Of a DNA stretch of 64,000 nucleotides, positions 48,495 through 62,000 are shown in pieces. Numbering within the stretch: the first letter of the stretch is position 1; each line of letters begins with the position of its first letter. The notes below the pieces were generated by a model. The model saw only the letters and a program-made list of their open reading frames with translations, had not been told where the DNA came from and ran no database searches. Source of the DNA: Notospermus geniculatus (taxonomy: Eukaryota > Nemertea > Pilidiophora > Heteronemertea > Lineidae); the NCBI GenBank assembly GCA_002633025.1, contig NMRB01000028.1:377985-441984 (forward strand), read 5' to 3'. The position numbers were made by a program, and so were the translations under genes.

Positions 48495-48678
48495 CAATAG
48501 GAGCTGTCAGTCAGTTGACCAATACTAAATACATGTAGGTGTCACTACGGCCCAATTAATGCCTAGTGGACCCATTCACGGTTGAGTGAGCACCAGTCAG
48601 GAGAATTTTCTATTGTATTGGTCTGCTAGAACTTTGCTGCCATCTTTTGGCGATAAGCGCGGCTGACTGCTCCTATTG
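48495..48678. repeat. Inverted-ended repeat family, member 2
   Basis: Ends CAATAGGAGCTGTCAG and CTGACTGCTCCTATTG, same interior words as 25392-25563. Lies just beyond the 3' end of the DUSP19-like gene. Confidence 0.6.
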
Positions 48679-48902
48679 TAATTGCAGTAGTCTTCCACAG
48701 GGAAAGCCGTACATTTCTTTGAGACAGTAGAGAATCAGTCAAAAATAAGACTAGGCCTACATGTATGATACTCTCTGGTAGTTAACAGCGAAGATAGGAA
48801 CTCAGATTCAAGGTCATCACAAAAGTCACATTCAAACTCACAAAATGCTTCCGACCTTTTATCCTTTGTGGGAACCATATTACAGCAGTCTTCCTTGTCA
48901 AT

Positions 48903-49711
48903 TTATGAGTGCTTTTGTTCCGCCTTCAGAATTGCCTCATACGACTTTAGCTGACTAATAAATCCATCATTCGGTCGAATACGTTCCCGTTTCGACTTGA
49001 CAAATGCACAAGCATCCTTAAATTTCATGCGTTCGTATTTCATGACATAACCAATACAAATCGTCGCAGCTCTTGAAATCCCAGCATTGCAGTGAACAAA
49101 GCAATTTCCCTTTTTCCGTCCCTTGTTGATAAACTTAAAGCAGTTATCAAATGAGTCCAGTATATGCGTCTCTGGCAGGTCGAGAATGTCAATTTTCCGA
49201 TACGTGAATCGTTTTGGGAACATGTTCAAGACTCCCGTGGCGACATTAAGGATGTGGGTGATCTTGTGCTTTTCTAGGATATCTCGGTCTTGTGCAACAT
49301 CTTGTGAGCCTAAAAATCAAAAGTTGAAAAAATATGATAAAAATTCACAAGGTGTTTCCCACCTCTAGTCTATTTTTGACATCGGTATGGCAATGCAAAG
49401 TGCTTATGGAAGCTAAAATCTGAATACCGGACTACATTGTAGTATTACGCTTCAAGAAGTTGGAAGTCCCATTGACTTGGACAAATACAAAACTTACCTA
49501 AGTACAACCCAGGGAGAATCTCTGCACACTGCAGATCTGGTTTCACATCACCCACAAACCCATAGCACCCAGTGGAGAGGAGCGACACCTTAGGTTTGCC
49601 ATCACTGTCAAGTCCCTCAATTAGTTTCCTCCCGTCAGGTGTCGTGACATATGTGTCGGCATGTTTCAGATGGGATTTATTGAATGATTCAATGTCTTTC
49701 ATGAGATTCAT
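48903..49711 (-). CDS. DUSP19: Dual-specificity protein phosphatase, DUSP19-like
   Basis: Two coding exons, 49498-49711 and 48903-49309, joined in phase, give 206 residues (the human protein has about 217). The active-site loop VHCNAGISRAA carries HCxxGxxR at 144-151, with catalytic Cys145 and Arg151. Asp115 in ILDLPET is the likely general acid. THILNVATGV and the preceding LPGLYLGSQD are typical of atypical DUSPs, and the ILDLPET loop is especially like DUSP19 (SKRP1), a cytosolic regulator of JNK signalling. No kinase-interaction (rhodanese-like) domain is present, as expected. The first ATG lies seven bases after an acceptor, so a non-coding 5' exon lies upstream. The gene is head to head with the SLC5 transporter. 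Confidence 0.9.
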
Positions 49712-49735
49712 CGCAGTTCTGAAATTGAAAAGGAG

Positions 49736-51094
49736 AGGGCAGGATGATTAGCCTATCAGAATGATTATCACTTACATATGACACAATTAATAGATGGATA
49801 TTCAATGACGTCATCACACGATGTAAACATGCTGCGTGCGCAAATTGGCGCCCTGTTCCACCAATGACGTTACGTCGTTTGACGTGCGCACGCAAACTGG
49901 CGCCGTTGATGACGTCATTTTGTAAACAAAAACAGCAGAATGCAACCCGTCTATTTAATAGGCCTACTTAGTGCCATAGCAGCAGCGCAGAGTAAGTTGG
50001 CATAGGCCTAGCCCAAGGTAGTTTGTGCTGCCTCGGCCATATCGTAGCCGTAGGCAGGCCTGGGCCTACCGTGCACACGCATTATGTAACGTGTACGTGA
50101 TGTAACATTTCTTAATGTTCCACATCTGTAATCTACTATTGTCTGATGGAATAAGCTGCAACGTGACAAATGAGGACACACACAGAGAAATGTGTCGATC
50201 TATCTGCCAGTTTTCCCAACAAGGTAAACACTGACACGCAGCAACATTGGCAGATATTACACCAATGCCAATGATGTGGATTGAGATTGTCATCCTGGCA
50301 GCAGAGAACAAACGTCCCTCATCTAATCAAATACAACGATATTCCACCTTACCGAAACGTTACCACAGGAAAAAATATATTTATTTCAATTTAGATCAAT
50401 TGTGAAAGAAATCAAATGCATACTTTGGCAGCAAACCGCTGTTTTTTAACACAAATTTCCGTGCATTGCTGTCAAACTTGACATAATTGCAATGACCTTT
50501 GACCCAATTAATTCAGGGTGTATCTAAAATGGAGACAAGTGAAAACGGAATACCGTGGTTCTATACCCATATACACCGTTTTCTTGCTTATTCTTTCATT
50601 GTTTTCGCATGTGTATGTATGAAAGTAATCATGTATCGATTCATGAAACAGATTGATGGAACCATTTGTAATGTTCTATCATTCTTTTAAGTTACCATGT
50701 CCCGTTTCATGGTCAGCCGATGAACATCAACCAGCTTTTAGTTCTACCCACTAGGTGGCTCTTCCAGTTATTGTCTTTACCCGCGTCACTGGTGAAAGTG
50801 ACAAATACTTAAATCTAACAACATAAATTAGTTTCTTACCATTGATATGATAAAACCCGTATAAAATACTATTATACAGTCTCAAAACTGTGGTGAACAA
50901 TGATTTTAACGGAGTTCCTGTGATCTAAAGCGGGAGGGCGAGCGGAAGACAGAGCCCATCTAAATAAACTCAGTTGACCTAGTTTATGAATCCACGTGTA
51001 GTGAAACAGTTCAGGACTGACCGGTGACAGGAGCTGTCATTGTGAGAGGTTCCTCCGAGTTTCGGCCCATTTTGTATAAGAAAACCCCGTAATC
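49736..51094. promoter_or_regulatory. Shared upstream region of DUSP19-like and SLC5 genes
   Basis: The two genes are divergent across about 1.4 kb. The stretch must contain the 5' non-coding exon of the phosphatase and probably both start sites. CG-rich TGACGT/ACGTCA words occur at 49806-49915. I do not see a TATA box I would trust. Confidence 0.3.
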
Positions 51095-54000
51095 ATGGCA
51101 ACCAGGACCTTTTCTGTGTGGGACTATGTAATTTTTGTATTGATGCTGGCAATCTCTGCCGCTATTGGTATTTATTTCGGATGTACCGGAGGGAAGCAGA
51201 AGGATACGCAGGAGTTTTTTCTGGCGAACCGCAACATGCAGACTCTTCCTGTGGCCCTATCTCTACTTGCCAGCTTTATGTCTGCTATCACCTTACTCGG
51301 GACTCCTGCCGAAATTTACGTCTATGGGACCCAGTATTGGCTAATAGGCGGCTCATATTTTCTCGTGATTCCGTTCTCCGCCTATCTTCTCCACCCGATT
51401 TTCTTTCGATTGAAATTGACAAGTGTCTATGAGGTAAGTTGTGACTTGTCTTGTCATCTCTCTTCTCAGTCTCCTCGTCACTAAGCCTCTTCCCCTCGCT
51501 CCCACCTCTCCCCTCCTCTGGCCTCTCCACTGTTTGAATTCGTACCATATAGAAAATGAAATTCAACTTTGCTTTTTCGGTTTCTTGTCCTCTGTTCTAT
51601 TTGGTGACTTCACTCATCCCTCCCATCCTGAGAACGTCCCTCCCCTCTCTTCACCTCCCCTCCCATCCTGAGAACATCAGGGGTTGTTAGCGCTGGCTCC
51701 CTTCGTCACCGCACACAAACGAAGGGAGCCAGTGCTAAGAACCCCTGATGTTCTCAGGATGTCCCCTCCCGCCTCTCCCCCTCCCCTGCCTAGCCCTTCC
51801 CTGCCTCCTGACTCATATCCTGTTGTCTTCAGGATTCACATCCTGGTGTTTCTTGTCATCTTGTCAACAACACCATAACGTGTGAAGTTATTTAAGTAAT
51901 TTAGAAAACCATGTATTATCCAAGTTTTCTTTTTACCAGGCTTAGATAAGACCATAAGAGACACTTACAATCTTCATGATAAATACAAGTACTGGTATAT
52001 TACAGTAATATTTCTGATATTACCGGTACACTATCTAATCCATTATGTCATCTAAATTGTCTTCATATAGAATGTACCGGCAGAGTTCATCTTAATTGGG
52101 TTAGAATAACTCCATTACCGGTACGGTAGGCCTACTTTCTCTTTAGGGTCATGAATGTCCCCTAGGCCTATTCTGTGATGATGCTTTTCATTCTATACAT
52201 ACCCTACTTATGTAATGACCACCTTAATCCCTTCCCTTCCAGTATCTTGAGATGAGGTTCCATCGCTCCCTACGTGTCTTTGGCGCCCTGACCTTTATTC
52301 TCCAAATGGTAGGTAAAAAACATATAGTCTAGTGATAGCTAACACTTAAGACAAAATAGCCATTGTAAGGGATCTGTCACATTGTAAGGGATCTGTCAAA
52401 GGTCACCTCATCAGAGTTCATGATGTTTTGTGTGGTATTACGTTTGTGTTCTGTCACAAAATGAAATAATTTTTCATTTTATTTGTTTCAGACTCTGTAC
52501 ATGGCGATAGTCCTTTATGCCCCATCTCTTGCCCTAAATCAAGGTATATTTCCAAGAAAGTGATTAGATAATACTTTTAAGTATAATGTCAGGTGGATTT
52601 TTTGTTAAACTTTTTTCAACTTTACCATTTGAATCTTTGACGTGCAATGATTCAACCTATCCTATACGGATTCCTGCTAAGCCATAAAAGATATTTTCTT
52701 GGTAAATTTCCAATAATGTAGACCGGTATTAAAAATTTCTTCCTTCTTTATAAAGAAATGATCATGATTGGAAATTTGTACTTAAAAAAGACACTGGCAT
52801 ATTGAAGGAGACAGTTTTGACAGGTTTTTTGAGATCTATGAAGGGTGAATTTCCTATTCATGAAAATGATTCGACTCCACTTCTGCAGAACACTTATGAA
52901 TAGGCCTATAATGTCAACAGTGTTTTATGTCCAAAAATCCAACCTATAGTCTATTGTTGAAGATAGATGACATGAAAACAGGTATCATGCATGCTTGCGA
53001 ATGTAAATGGATTGAATTAAAGGTGAACAGTGCCAATGAATGTGCATGGGAGGATGACATCCGATATCCAACATAGAGCACAAAAAACAACACACAAAAT
53101 GATCTCTACTAGAAAGTGCCTGAGGAAACATCCTGGTTGGAGTCTAAAATTTGTGAAATTCAGGGAGATGACATCCCAGGTAGAAAGTGGGGCCAACCTT
53201 TGATATGATAAGTGTTGATACATAAGTTTTATGAAATAAGTGTTGATAAAGTGTTTTTTGAGGTGATAATGTGAAGTGTTGATGATAAATGTTTATTGAG
53301 GTGATAATGTGAAGTGTTGATGATAAGTGTTTACTGAGAAGATGATGTGAAGTGTTGATGATGGTGTTTCAGATCAGTATGAATGACAATTTGAGTTGAC
53401 ATTTCTCAAACTACTCTAGGTGGGAAAGGGTCAACAGCTTTGCAGGAGAACTGCACCTTTAATTCAAAGTACCAAGAACTACCTGAAAGTCTAATGCAAA
53501 TTTGAGTAGGATCGAAAGACCAGAGAGGTCAAACTCCTGAAGAGGTGTTATTTGAACAATTTGGCAGAAATCCCATCACTATGAGTGCCTCAAGCATATT
53601 CAGACTATCAGATATGTTAGAGGAATTGACCATAACAGTATGTTGATGCCAAACTGTGGTTGTTTGAGAGGAACAGCGACATGAAAGGTCTTCCAGACTA
53701 CTTGACCCTGAGATACGATTTCATTAACCATTTTGTTGCTGATTCATATGATATAAAAGCAGATGATATAAAAGCAGAGGTCGTCCTCCAGCGTTTTTTG
53801 CAAATTTTCGAGCCCAACTTCTTCAGCCAGGCACTTGCTGTTGCTGTTGCTCACTTTCTTGCTTTNAATGTGAAGTGTTGATGATAAGTGTTTACTGAGA
53901 AGATGATGTGAAGTGTTGATGATGGTGTTTCAGATCAGTATGAATGACAAGGCATTTGAGTTGACATTTCTCAAACTACTCTAGGTGGGAAAGGGTCAAC

Positions 54001-56047
54001 AGCTTTGCAGCAGAACCGCACCTTTAATTCAAAGTACCAAGAACTACCTGAAAGTCTAATGCAAATTTGAGTAGGATCGAAAGACCAGAGAGGTCAAACT
54101 CCTGAAGAGGTGTTATTTGAACAATTTGGCAGAAATCCCATCACTATGAGTGCCTCAAGCATATTCAGACTATCAGATATGTTAGAGGAATTGACCATAA
54201 CAGTATGTTGATGCCAAACTGTGGTTGTTTGAGAGGAACAGCGACATGAAAGGTCTTCCAGACTACTTGACCCTGAGATACGATTTCATTAACCATTTTG
54301 TTGCTGATTCATATGATATAAAAGCAGATGATATAAAAGCAGAGGTCGTCCTCCAGCGTTTTTTGCAAATTTTCGAGCCCAACTTCTTCAGCCAGGCACT
54401 TGCTGTTGCTGTTGCTCACTTTCTTGCTTTGTTGCTGATTCAGGTGTCCAAGCCGAAGTTCGTGATCACAGTCTCAAATTAGTTTCAAATTCATGCTCTT
54501 CAAACAGTACCGGTATTGAGGATGTGTGACCAACTAATTTAAAAAAAAATAATGATATACGGCTGTAGTTAGTTTTAAGAATTATAACCAAGTCCTATAA
54601 TTTGGTCCTCATGCTCATCATGAGTCATCAAGGGTTCATATTGTGACAGCTTTAGGCCAGAGTAGTGTGCAAAGTGACAATGGTCTTGATATTTCAAGAT
54701 GGTCAAGGGAGAAATTTGTGAATCTTGAAAAGATCAGTTGCTAATGGGGTTTTTATCCTTTGCAGTGACTGGTTTGAACATATGGTTGTCTGTCTGTTCT
54801 GTGGGTATTGTATGTACCTTCTACACAACGTTGGTAAGTATTGAATAAGCAGTGGAAATGGCACGTACACCCCAAAATGCAATGAATGGTCAGAAAAAAT
54901 AATGAGTTAAATCATGCAATATATATTTAGGTGAAGTTTAGGACTGCATTCATCCAGGCTGTATGACCTAAAAAGTTTCTTTTGGTTGTCATTGCCAAAA
55001 AATGGATTGACGTTAATGGTTTTATATCAATAACTGTCTCTGAACAAGACAAAGATTTTAGAGCTGTCCATCAATCATCTTGTTTCTTATATATTAATTT
55101 TTATGATGAACAAGATTGCTTTTAAAGATAGTAAAGTGTCTTTTGTGTGTGTGCATGACAAGACATTAGGCCTAATCCAGTTCGGAAAAAAATATACGGA
55201 CAGTCTTTTTGTTACAATGTTGTATCCAGGTCATTGGACTTAGTCCACTGAGCTAGACTTTGAATTGGAAACAGTTAACCTGTTTTCTGAAATGTCATCC
55301 TTAAAAGAAGCTCAATGCTCTTTTCCCAAATTCAAATAACGTCCAATTCCTTCATGTCAACATTAGCAATCTTCTTCCATATTCTCTTGTCCTAGTACTT
55401 GTTTCTTTTTCTTCAGATATCCCTCTTTTTCCTCAGATATCCCTCTTTTCCCTCAGATATCCCTCTTTTTGCCACAGATATCTCTCTTTTACCTCAGATA
55501 TCCTCTTTTACCTCAGATATCCCTCTTTTACCTCAGATATACCTCTTTTTCCTGTTTCGTTAATGAGGAGGGTGCCATACTAGTAAACATAGTCAGGGCC
55601 GTATTTAGCGGGGTGCCACAGAACCAACCAAAGAATGTGATTTTCATGCGGATTTTGGGAAAAAATGACAAAAAAATGTCTTCTGTATGCCCCCCCCCAG
55701 AGGCTTTTGTCCCCCGGGGCAGCAGGACCAAAAAGCTAGATACAGCCTTGATAGTCTTGGTTCAACTTCAGGGTGGAATCAAAGCCGTGATGTGGACAGA
55801 TGCATTCCAGATCTGCATGATGTTTGCTGGCCTGTTAGCCGTCCTTATTCAAGGCTCAATACAGTTAGGAGGTTTTGGAAATGTCTGGCAGAAGAACTAT
55901 GAAGGAGAACGCATTGAGTTTTTCAAGTATGTCACATACATCCTAGTTGTATTCCTTTCTTTTGTGAAAAGCTGTTCTTTTTTGTTGGGATTATTATGGT
56001 TCCCGATCACTAAGATCGGGAACCATATTGTTTTTGGTCATGGTGTC

Positions 56048-56079
<32 letters not shown>

Positions 56080-59000
56080 TGTGTGTCTGTCTGTGTGTCC
56101 AGTCTGTCACGCCTCCATATCTTATCTCCTTCAGCAGCTACAGCTCTGGTAACACATCCTACCCCTAGGTTTGTCAACCTGGGCAATCCAATGAGCTAAT
56201 CATTTTCAACATCAGATGCCTCCATCATGATGTAATCAACATATCAGACTTGATATTTTTTCCGTCACGCTTTTATCTGATGCCATAACTCGGCTCCTTT
56301 AACACCTAGTGCAATGGAAATAGGTTGTACCCTTAGGTTTTCATACCCTAGGAATCGAATGGACTGATTACTTTTGATCTGAGATGTAGGGGTCATGGTG
56401 ATATCGATATCACAAATTTGATATTTTGAGATAACTTGCCATATTGTCAACTGAGCAACATGAAACAAGTCTTAGTTCATGCCTACTTATCCAAGGACTG
56501 GACTATGTTGAAATTCTCAGCCTCCAGTGTCCGGGTGATTGAGATATCATGAGATTTGATATATCAAACTTGATAATTTGAAATATCTCTGCCTGTGTTA
56601 GAGATAGAGGCATGATATCACCCATACTTTGGTTATTGAGGATGCCCACTTCGATTATGCAATGACCTTGATGATCAGAGGTCAAGGTCAAGGTCAAACT
56701 TGATACTTTGAAGTATCTCTTCCTGTCGTAGAGGTAGTGGCATGATATCACCCATACTTAGGTTATTGAGGATGCCCATTCCGATTATGCAATGACCTTA
56801 ACGATCAAAGGTCAAGGTCAAGGTCAAACTTGAAAATTTGAAATATCTATGCCCATGATACAGATAGAGACATGATATCACCCATACTTAGGTTATTGAG
56901 GCTGCCCATTTTGATTATGCAATGACGTTGATGATCAGATGTCAAGGTCAAGGTCAACAATGAGATGAGTTATTGGCATGAGATCAAGTTCTGTGGGATT
57001 CAGCTTCGTTGTCCATCAGTCAATGTATCCAGATCTCTGTCACTGTATCCTGATCTCTATCAATGTATCCTGATCTCTATCAATGCATCTGATCTCTATA
57101 TATGTAGCCTGATCTCTATCAATGTATCTTCATCTCTGTCAATGTACCGTTCATGTAAAAGTACCTAATCGGGAACCATACGACATTTACAATGTCATCT
57201 TGTTCAGGAACGTTTTTATCCATCCAGTACATTCCAAGTAAAATGCAAGCCATGATAATTGTGACCCTCCACAGCAACAGTCGCATGTCGCTCTTAGCTT
57301 GGCAGGTTGAGACCAAGTGTTTGTCGCTTTCAATATTTACCTTGTTTACACGACATAAAAGTCCGGGCTGAGCAAGGGCTTTTTGCGTTTACACCTATGA
57401 ATCGCCATGGCTAAATAAAGCCCAGGGTTTTAAAACCCATACATGCCGCGTAAATGCTAAAAAAGCCCGGGCTTATTTCAGACCCGGGCTTTGAAAAGTC
57501 TGGGCTTTTTCGGACAGGTGTAACCATGGCTAATGTCTGCCTGATGAAATCTGAAATAATCTATTTCTTCCATTCTCTTCTGGTGTCATCTTAGTTCGTT
57601 GCGGCTCACCTTCTGAGCGACATGTGACTGGTTTTGCTGTTTAGGGTCACAATTCCTCTTATTTCCTGAGGTAATTGTTCACGTTTTAGTTTTGATCTCG
57701 ACCCAACCGTCCGACATACGTGGTGGTCATTGGTCATTGGTGGGTTCTTTACATGGACAACCATCTATGGCGTAAACCAGGCCCAGGTACAGAGAGCATT
57801 GACGCTACCAAGTGAAAACAAAATGGCCCTGTGAGTACATGACTACTAGATATAATTGTTCCAAAAACTTGTTCAGGGTACTACCCATGAAGTGTTCCAA
57901 AACTTGTTTAGGGTACTACCCATCAAGTGTTCCAAAACTTGTTCAGGGTACTACCCATCAAGTGTTCCAAAACTTGTATAGGGTACTACCCATCAAGTGT
58001 TCCAAAACTTGTTTAGGGTACTACCCATCAAGTGTTCCAAAACTTGTTTAGGGTACTACCCATCAAGTGTTCCAAAACTTGTTCAGGGTACTACCCATCA
58101 AGTGTTCCAAAACTTGTATAGGGTACTACCCATCAAGTGTTCCAAAACTTGTTTAGGGCACTACCCATCAAGTGTTCCAAAAAACTCATCCAAACATCTC
58201 GACCATCTCCCACTGGAGTCTACCATTGATTTGAAGACATCCCAACAAGTAGCAAATAAGCCATGTTTTTTGCAAATTCCTATCAACACCTAAAAGTCAT
58301 TATCCTGATTTGTTAGCGCCCTCTGGATCAACCTCCCTGGATTATTCGCTCTTCTCACTCTGACTGCAATGTGTGGAATGGTCATCTATGCTGTCTACGC
58401 AGATTGTGATCCCAAATCACACGGAGACATCATGGCTGCTGATCAGGTTAGCATAAAATATCCTTCTCAATATACACAGACAGAAAATTGTCCTCTAAAT
58501 TTGGATGGAAACACACTAGATTTGGATGGATCACAATTACACTTCAATTGGATGGCATCACTTTGCCAAGAGCCGCTGTGTTGGCAGACGGACTCTGTCT
58601 CAAGATCATCTGATGATGGTTGCTCCGTGCGATGGACAAAAGGACAATCAGCGTAAAGCAACTCCGGCGCATCATGCAAACGAAAAGCAGACCCACAACA
58701 TCAGTCCGTCTAATCTTGTCTCTTTCAGTTGCTTCCCCTATTTGTGATGGATAATCTCAGCTTCATTCCCGGTCTCCCTGGATTGTTTATCTCCTGCATC
58801 TTCAGTGGATCACTGAGGTAAAGTCATAAAGACGGTTTTGCCATAGGGTGATTTTCTTGTGTCTGAGAGGTGACTGCTGTGTTTCCAAATACAACAGAGA
58901 TTCGTTGGGTTTCTAATCAGATTTCCCTCCTCTTCTCTGTTGATGCTTCCTAACAGAATGCCTCTCATTCTTGCAGCACAATTTCCTCAGGGCTCAATTC

Positions 59001-62000
59001 CCTCGCTGCTGTGACCCTCCAGGATATAGTCAAGGTCATTTGCTGTAAGAAAATAACAGAAAAGAAGGCCACGATCGTCTCAAAAGTTTTAGGTGAGGTG
59101 ACACTTCTTTTTCTTTTGTTTACGGTGATGACCATCAAAAATGAAAATCCGACAAAGTTGCTGGAGATTCTGCACCATTCGTCACAGCTTCTGTCTTCAG
59201 GCTGGATTGGTTCCGACCAGAATTCCTGTTGACTGGTTGTCAAGGTGATGCTGAACTAGGGATGGAGGTAGCTGTATCTGCTATGATTTGCACCTCTCGG
59301 AGTCTGTACACAGTCAGTTGTTAAGTTTGCCCAATTCTTGCCGGACAGATCCCCAGAACAGCCCCTCCCCATCTTCTAATTAGAACAATTTTTTCATTCC
59401 TGCCTCATTTTTCAGCTGCTGTCTACGGAGTAATCTGCATCGGCCTCACTTTCGTAGCAGCTCAGTTAGGTGGCGTTCTACAGGTTAGTTCTAAAGGGGA
59501 ATCCCTGATGGAAAAAACTTCTCCTCCTTCTGGTTCATCCAGCTAGTAGGCCTACCATTTAGCTTGCCCATCCTGAAGTGGGCTTAAATTCTCAGTGCTT
59601 CCTCTTCCATATCTACCAGGGCCAATAATGCTATGGCTTGGGCCCCTGATGGGAAAATCTCACACAAAATACAAATACAAACACTATTTTTAACCCTCTG
59701 TAATCGATTCCAGGCTGCCCTAGGCCTCTTTGGTTTCATCGGTGGGCCGACGTTTGGTCTCTTCCTGCTTGGTATGTTCTTCCACCCATCAAGTGTTCCA
59801 AAACTTGTTCAGGGTACTACCCATCAAGTGTTCCAAAACTTGTATAGGGTACTACCCATCAAGTGTTCCAAAACTTGTTTAGGGCACTACCCATCAAGTG
59901 TTCCAAAAAACTCATCCAAACATCTCGACCATCTCCCACTGGAGTCTACCACTGATTTGAAGACATCCCAACAAGTAGCAAATAAGCCATGTTTTTTGCA
60001 AATTCCTATCACATGATCAACACCTAAAAGTCATTATCCTGATTTGTTAGCGCCCTCTGGATCAACCTCCCTGGATTATTCGCTCTTCTCACTCTGACTG
60101 CAATGTGCGGAATGGTCATCTATGCTGTCTACGCAGATTGTGATCCCAAATCACACGGAGACATCATGGCTGCTGATCAGGTTAGCATAAAATATCCTTC
60201 TCAATATTTAGACGGAAAATTGTCCTCTAAATTTGGATGGAAACTCACTAGATTTGGATGGATCACAATTACACTTCAATTGGATGGCATCACTTTGCCA
60301 AGAGCTGCTGTGTTGGCAGACGGACTCTGTCTCAAGATCATCTGATGATGGTTGCTCCGTGCGATGGACAAAAGGACAATCAGCGTAAAGCAACTCCGGC
60401 GCATCATGCAAACGAAAAGCAGACCCACAACATCAGTCCGTCTATATAATCTTGTCTCTTTCAGTTGCTTCCCCTATTTGTGATGGATAATCTCAGCTTC
60501 ATTCCCGGTCTCCCTGGATTGTTTATCTCCTGCATCTTATCAGTGGATCACTGAGGTAAAGTCATAAAGACGGTTTTGCCATAGGGTGATTTTCTTGTGT
60601 CTGAGAGGTGACTGCTCTGTTTCCAAATACAACAGAGATTCGTTGGGTTTCTAATCAGATTTCCCTCCTCTTCTCTGTTGATGCTTCCTAACAGAATGCC
60701 TCTCATTCTTGCAGCACAATTTCCTCGGGGCTCAATTCCCTCGCCGCTGTGACCCTCCAGGATATAGTCAAGGTCATTTGCTGTAAGAAAATAACAGAAA
60801 AGAAGGCCACGATCGTCTCAAAAGTTTTAGGTGAAGTGACGCTTGTTTTTCTTCTGCATACGGTGATGACCATCAAACATGTAAATCCGACAAAGTTGCC
60901 GGAGATTTTGCACTGTTTGCCACAGTTTATGTCTTCAGGTTGGATTGGTTCCAACCAGAATTCCTGTTGACTGGTTGTCAAGGTGATGCTGAACTAGGGA
61001 TGGAGGTAGCTGTATCTGCTATGATTTGCACCTCTCGGAGTCTGTACACAGTCAGTTGTTAAGTTTGCCCAATTCTTGCCGGACAGATCCCCAGAACAGC
61101 CCCTCCCCATCTTCTTCTAATTAGAACAATTTTTTCATTCCTGCCTCATTTTTCAGCTGCTGTGTACGGAGTAATCTGCATCGGCCTCACTTTCGTAGCA
61201 GCTCAGTTAGGTGGCGTTCTACAGGTTAGTTCTAAAGGGGACTCCCTGACGGAAAAGACTTCTCATCCTTCTGGTTCATCCAGCTAGTACCATTTAGCTT
61301 GCTCATCCTGAAGTGGGCTTCTCAGTGCTTCCTCTTCCATATCTACCAGGGCCAATAATGCTATGGCTTGGGCCCCTGATGGGAAAATCTCACACAAAAT
61401 ACAAATACAAACACTATTTTCAACCCTCTGTAATCGATTCCAGGCTGCCCTAGGCCTCTTTGGTTTCATCGGTGGGCCGACGTTTGGTCTCTTCCTGCTT
61501 GGTATGTTCTTCCACCATGCGCCAACTGGATTGGCGGTTTCATCGGCATCCTTTGCGGCTTAATCATCACAATGTACATCGGTATTGGTGCACAAGTTCA
61601 CAAGCCGACCATACCAAAACCACCGATCTCTACCGTCAGTTGCAACTACACAATGGACAATTCAACACTGTTTGATGGAAGTATGATGATGAATGCAACA
61701 ACAGCAGCGTAAGTAGACAAGATACCATGGAGGAGGTTTGGGATGACCTCTCCAGATCTGTGTGTTCTCAACACAAAATCAAAATTAGAGCCATGTTTTC
61801 ATTTTCTCAGCGTACGAAATCAGAAAAATATTTAAGTGCCCTGAGGAAGTCTAATCAGTGGTGCTTAGCGCTTGCTCCTTTTGTCACCACATAATGACAG
61901 TTTGGTTAACTGTACTCTTCTCGATATATATCCAAGGGGGCGCACCCGCCGCATGCCCCCCCCCCTTTGGCCAACAAATCTGTAAAGTCAACCATGAAAT

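Noticed and set aside
53660-53865. Open frame containing RNSDMKGLPDYLTLRYDF in both copies of the intron block
   Set aside because: It lies inside a transporter intron, has no family I recognise, and is preserved only because the two copies are nearly identical.
55528-55731. Minus-strand open frame near 55530-55730
   Set aside because: It spans a tandem repeat and a C-rich transposon end (CCCCCCCCAG near 55691) without support.
57876-58185. Regular 35-bp repeats as a CRISPR array
   Set aside because: The units are contiguous with no unique spacers, and the surroundings are clearly eukaryotic.
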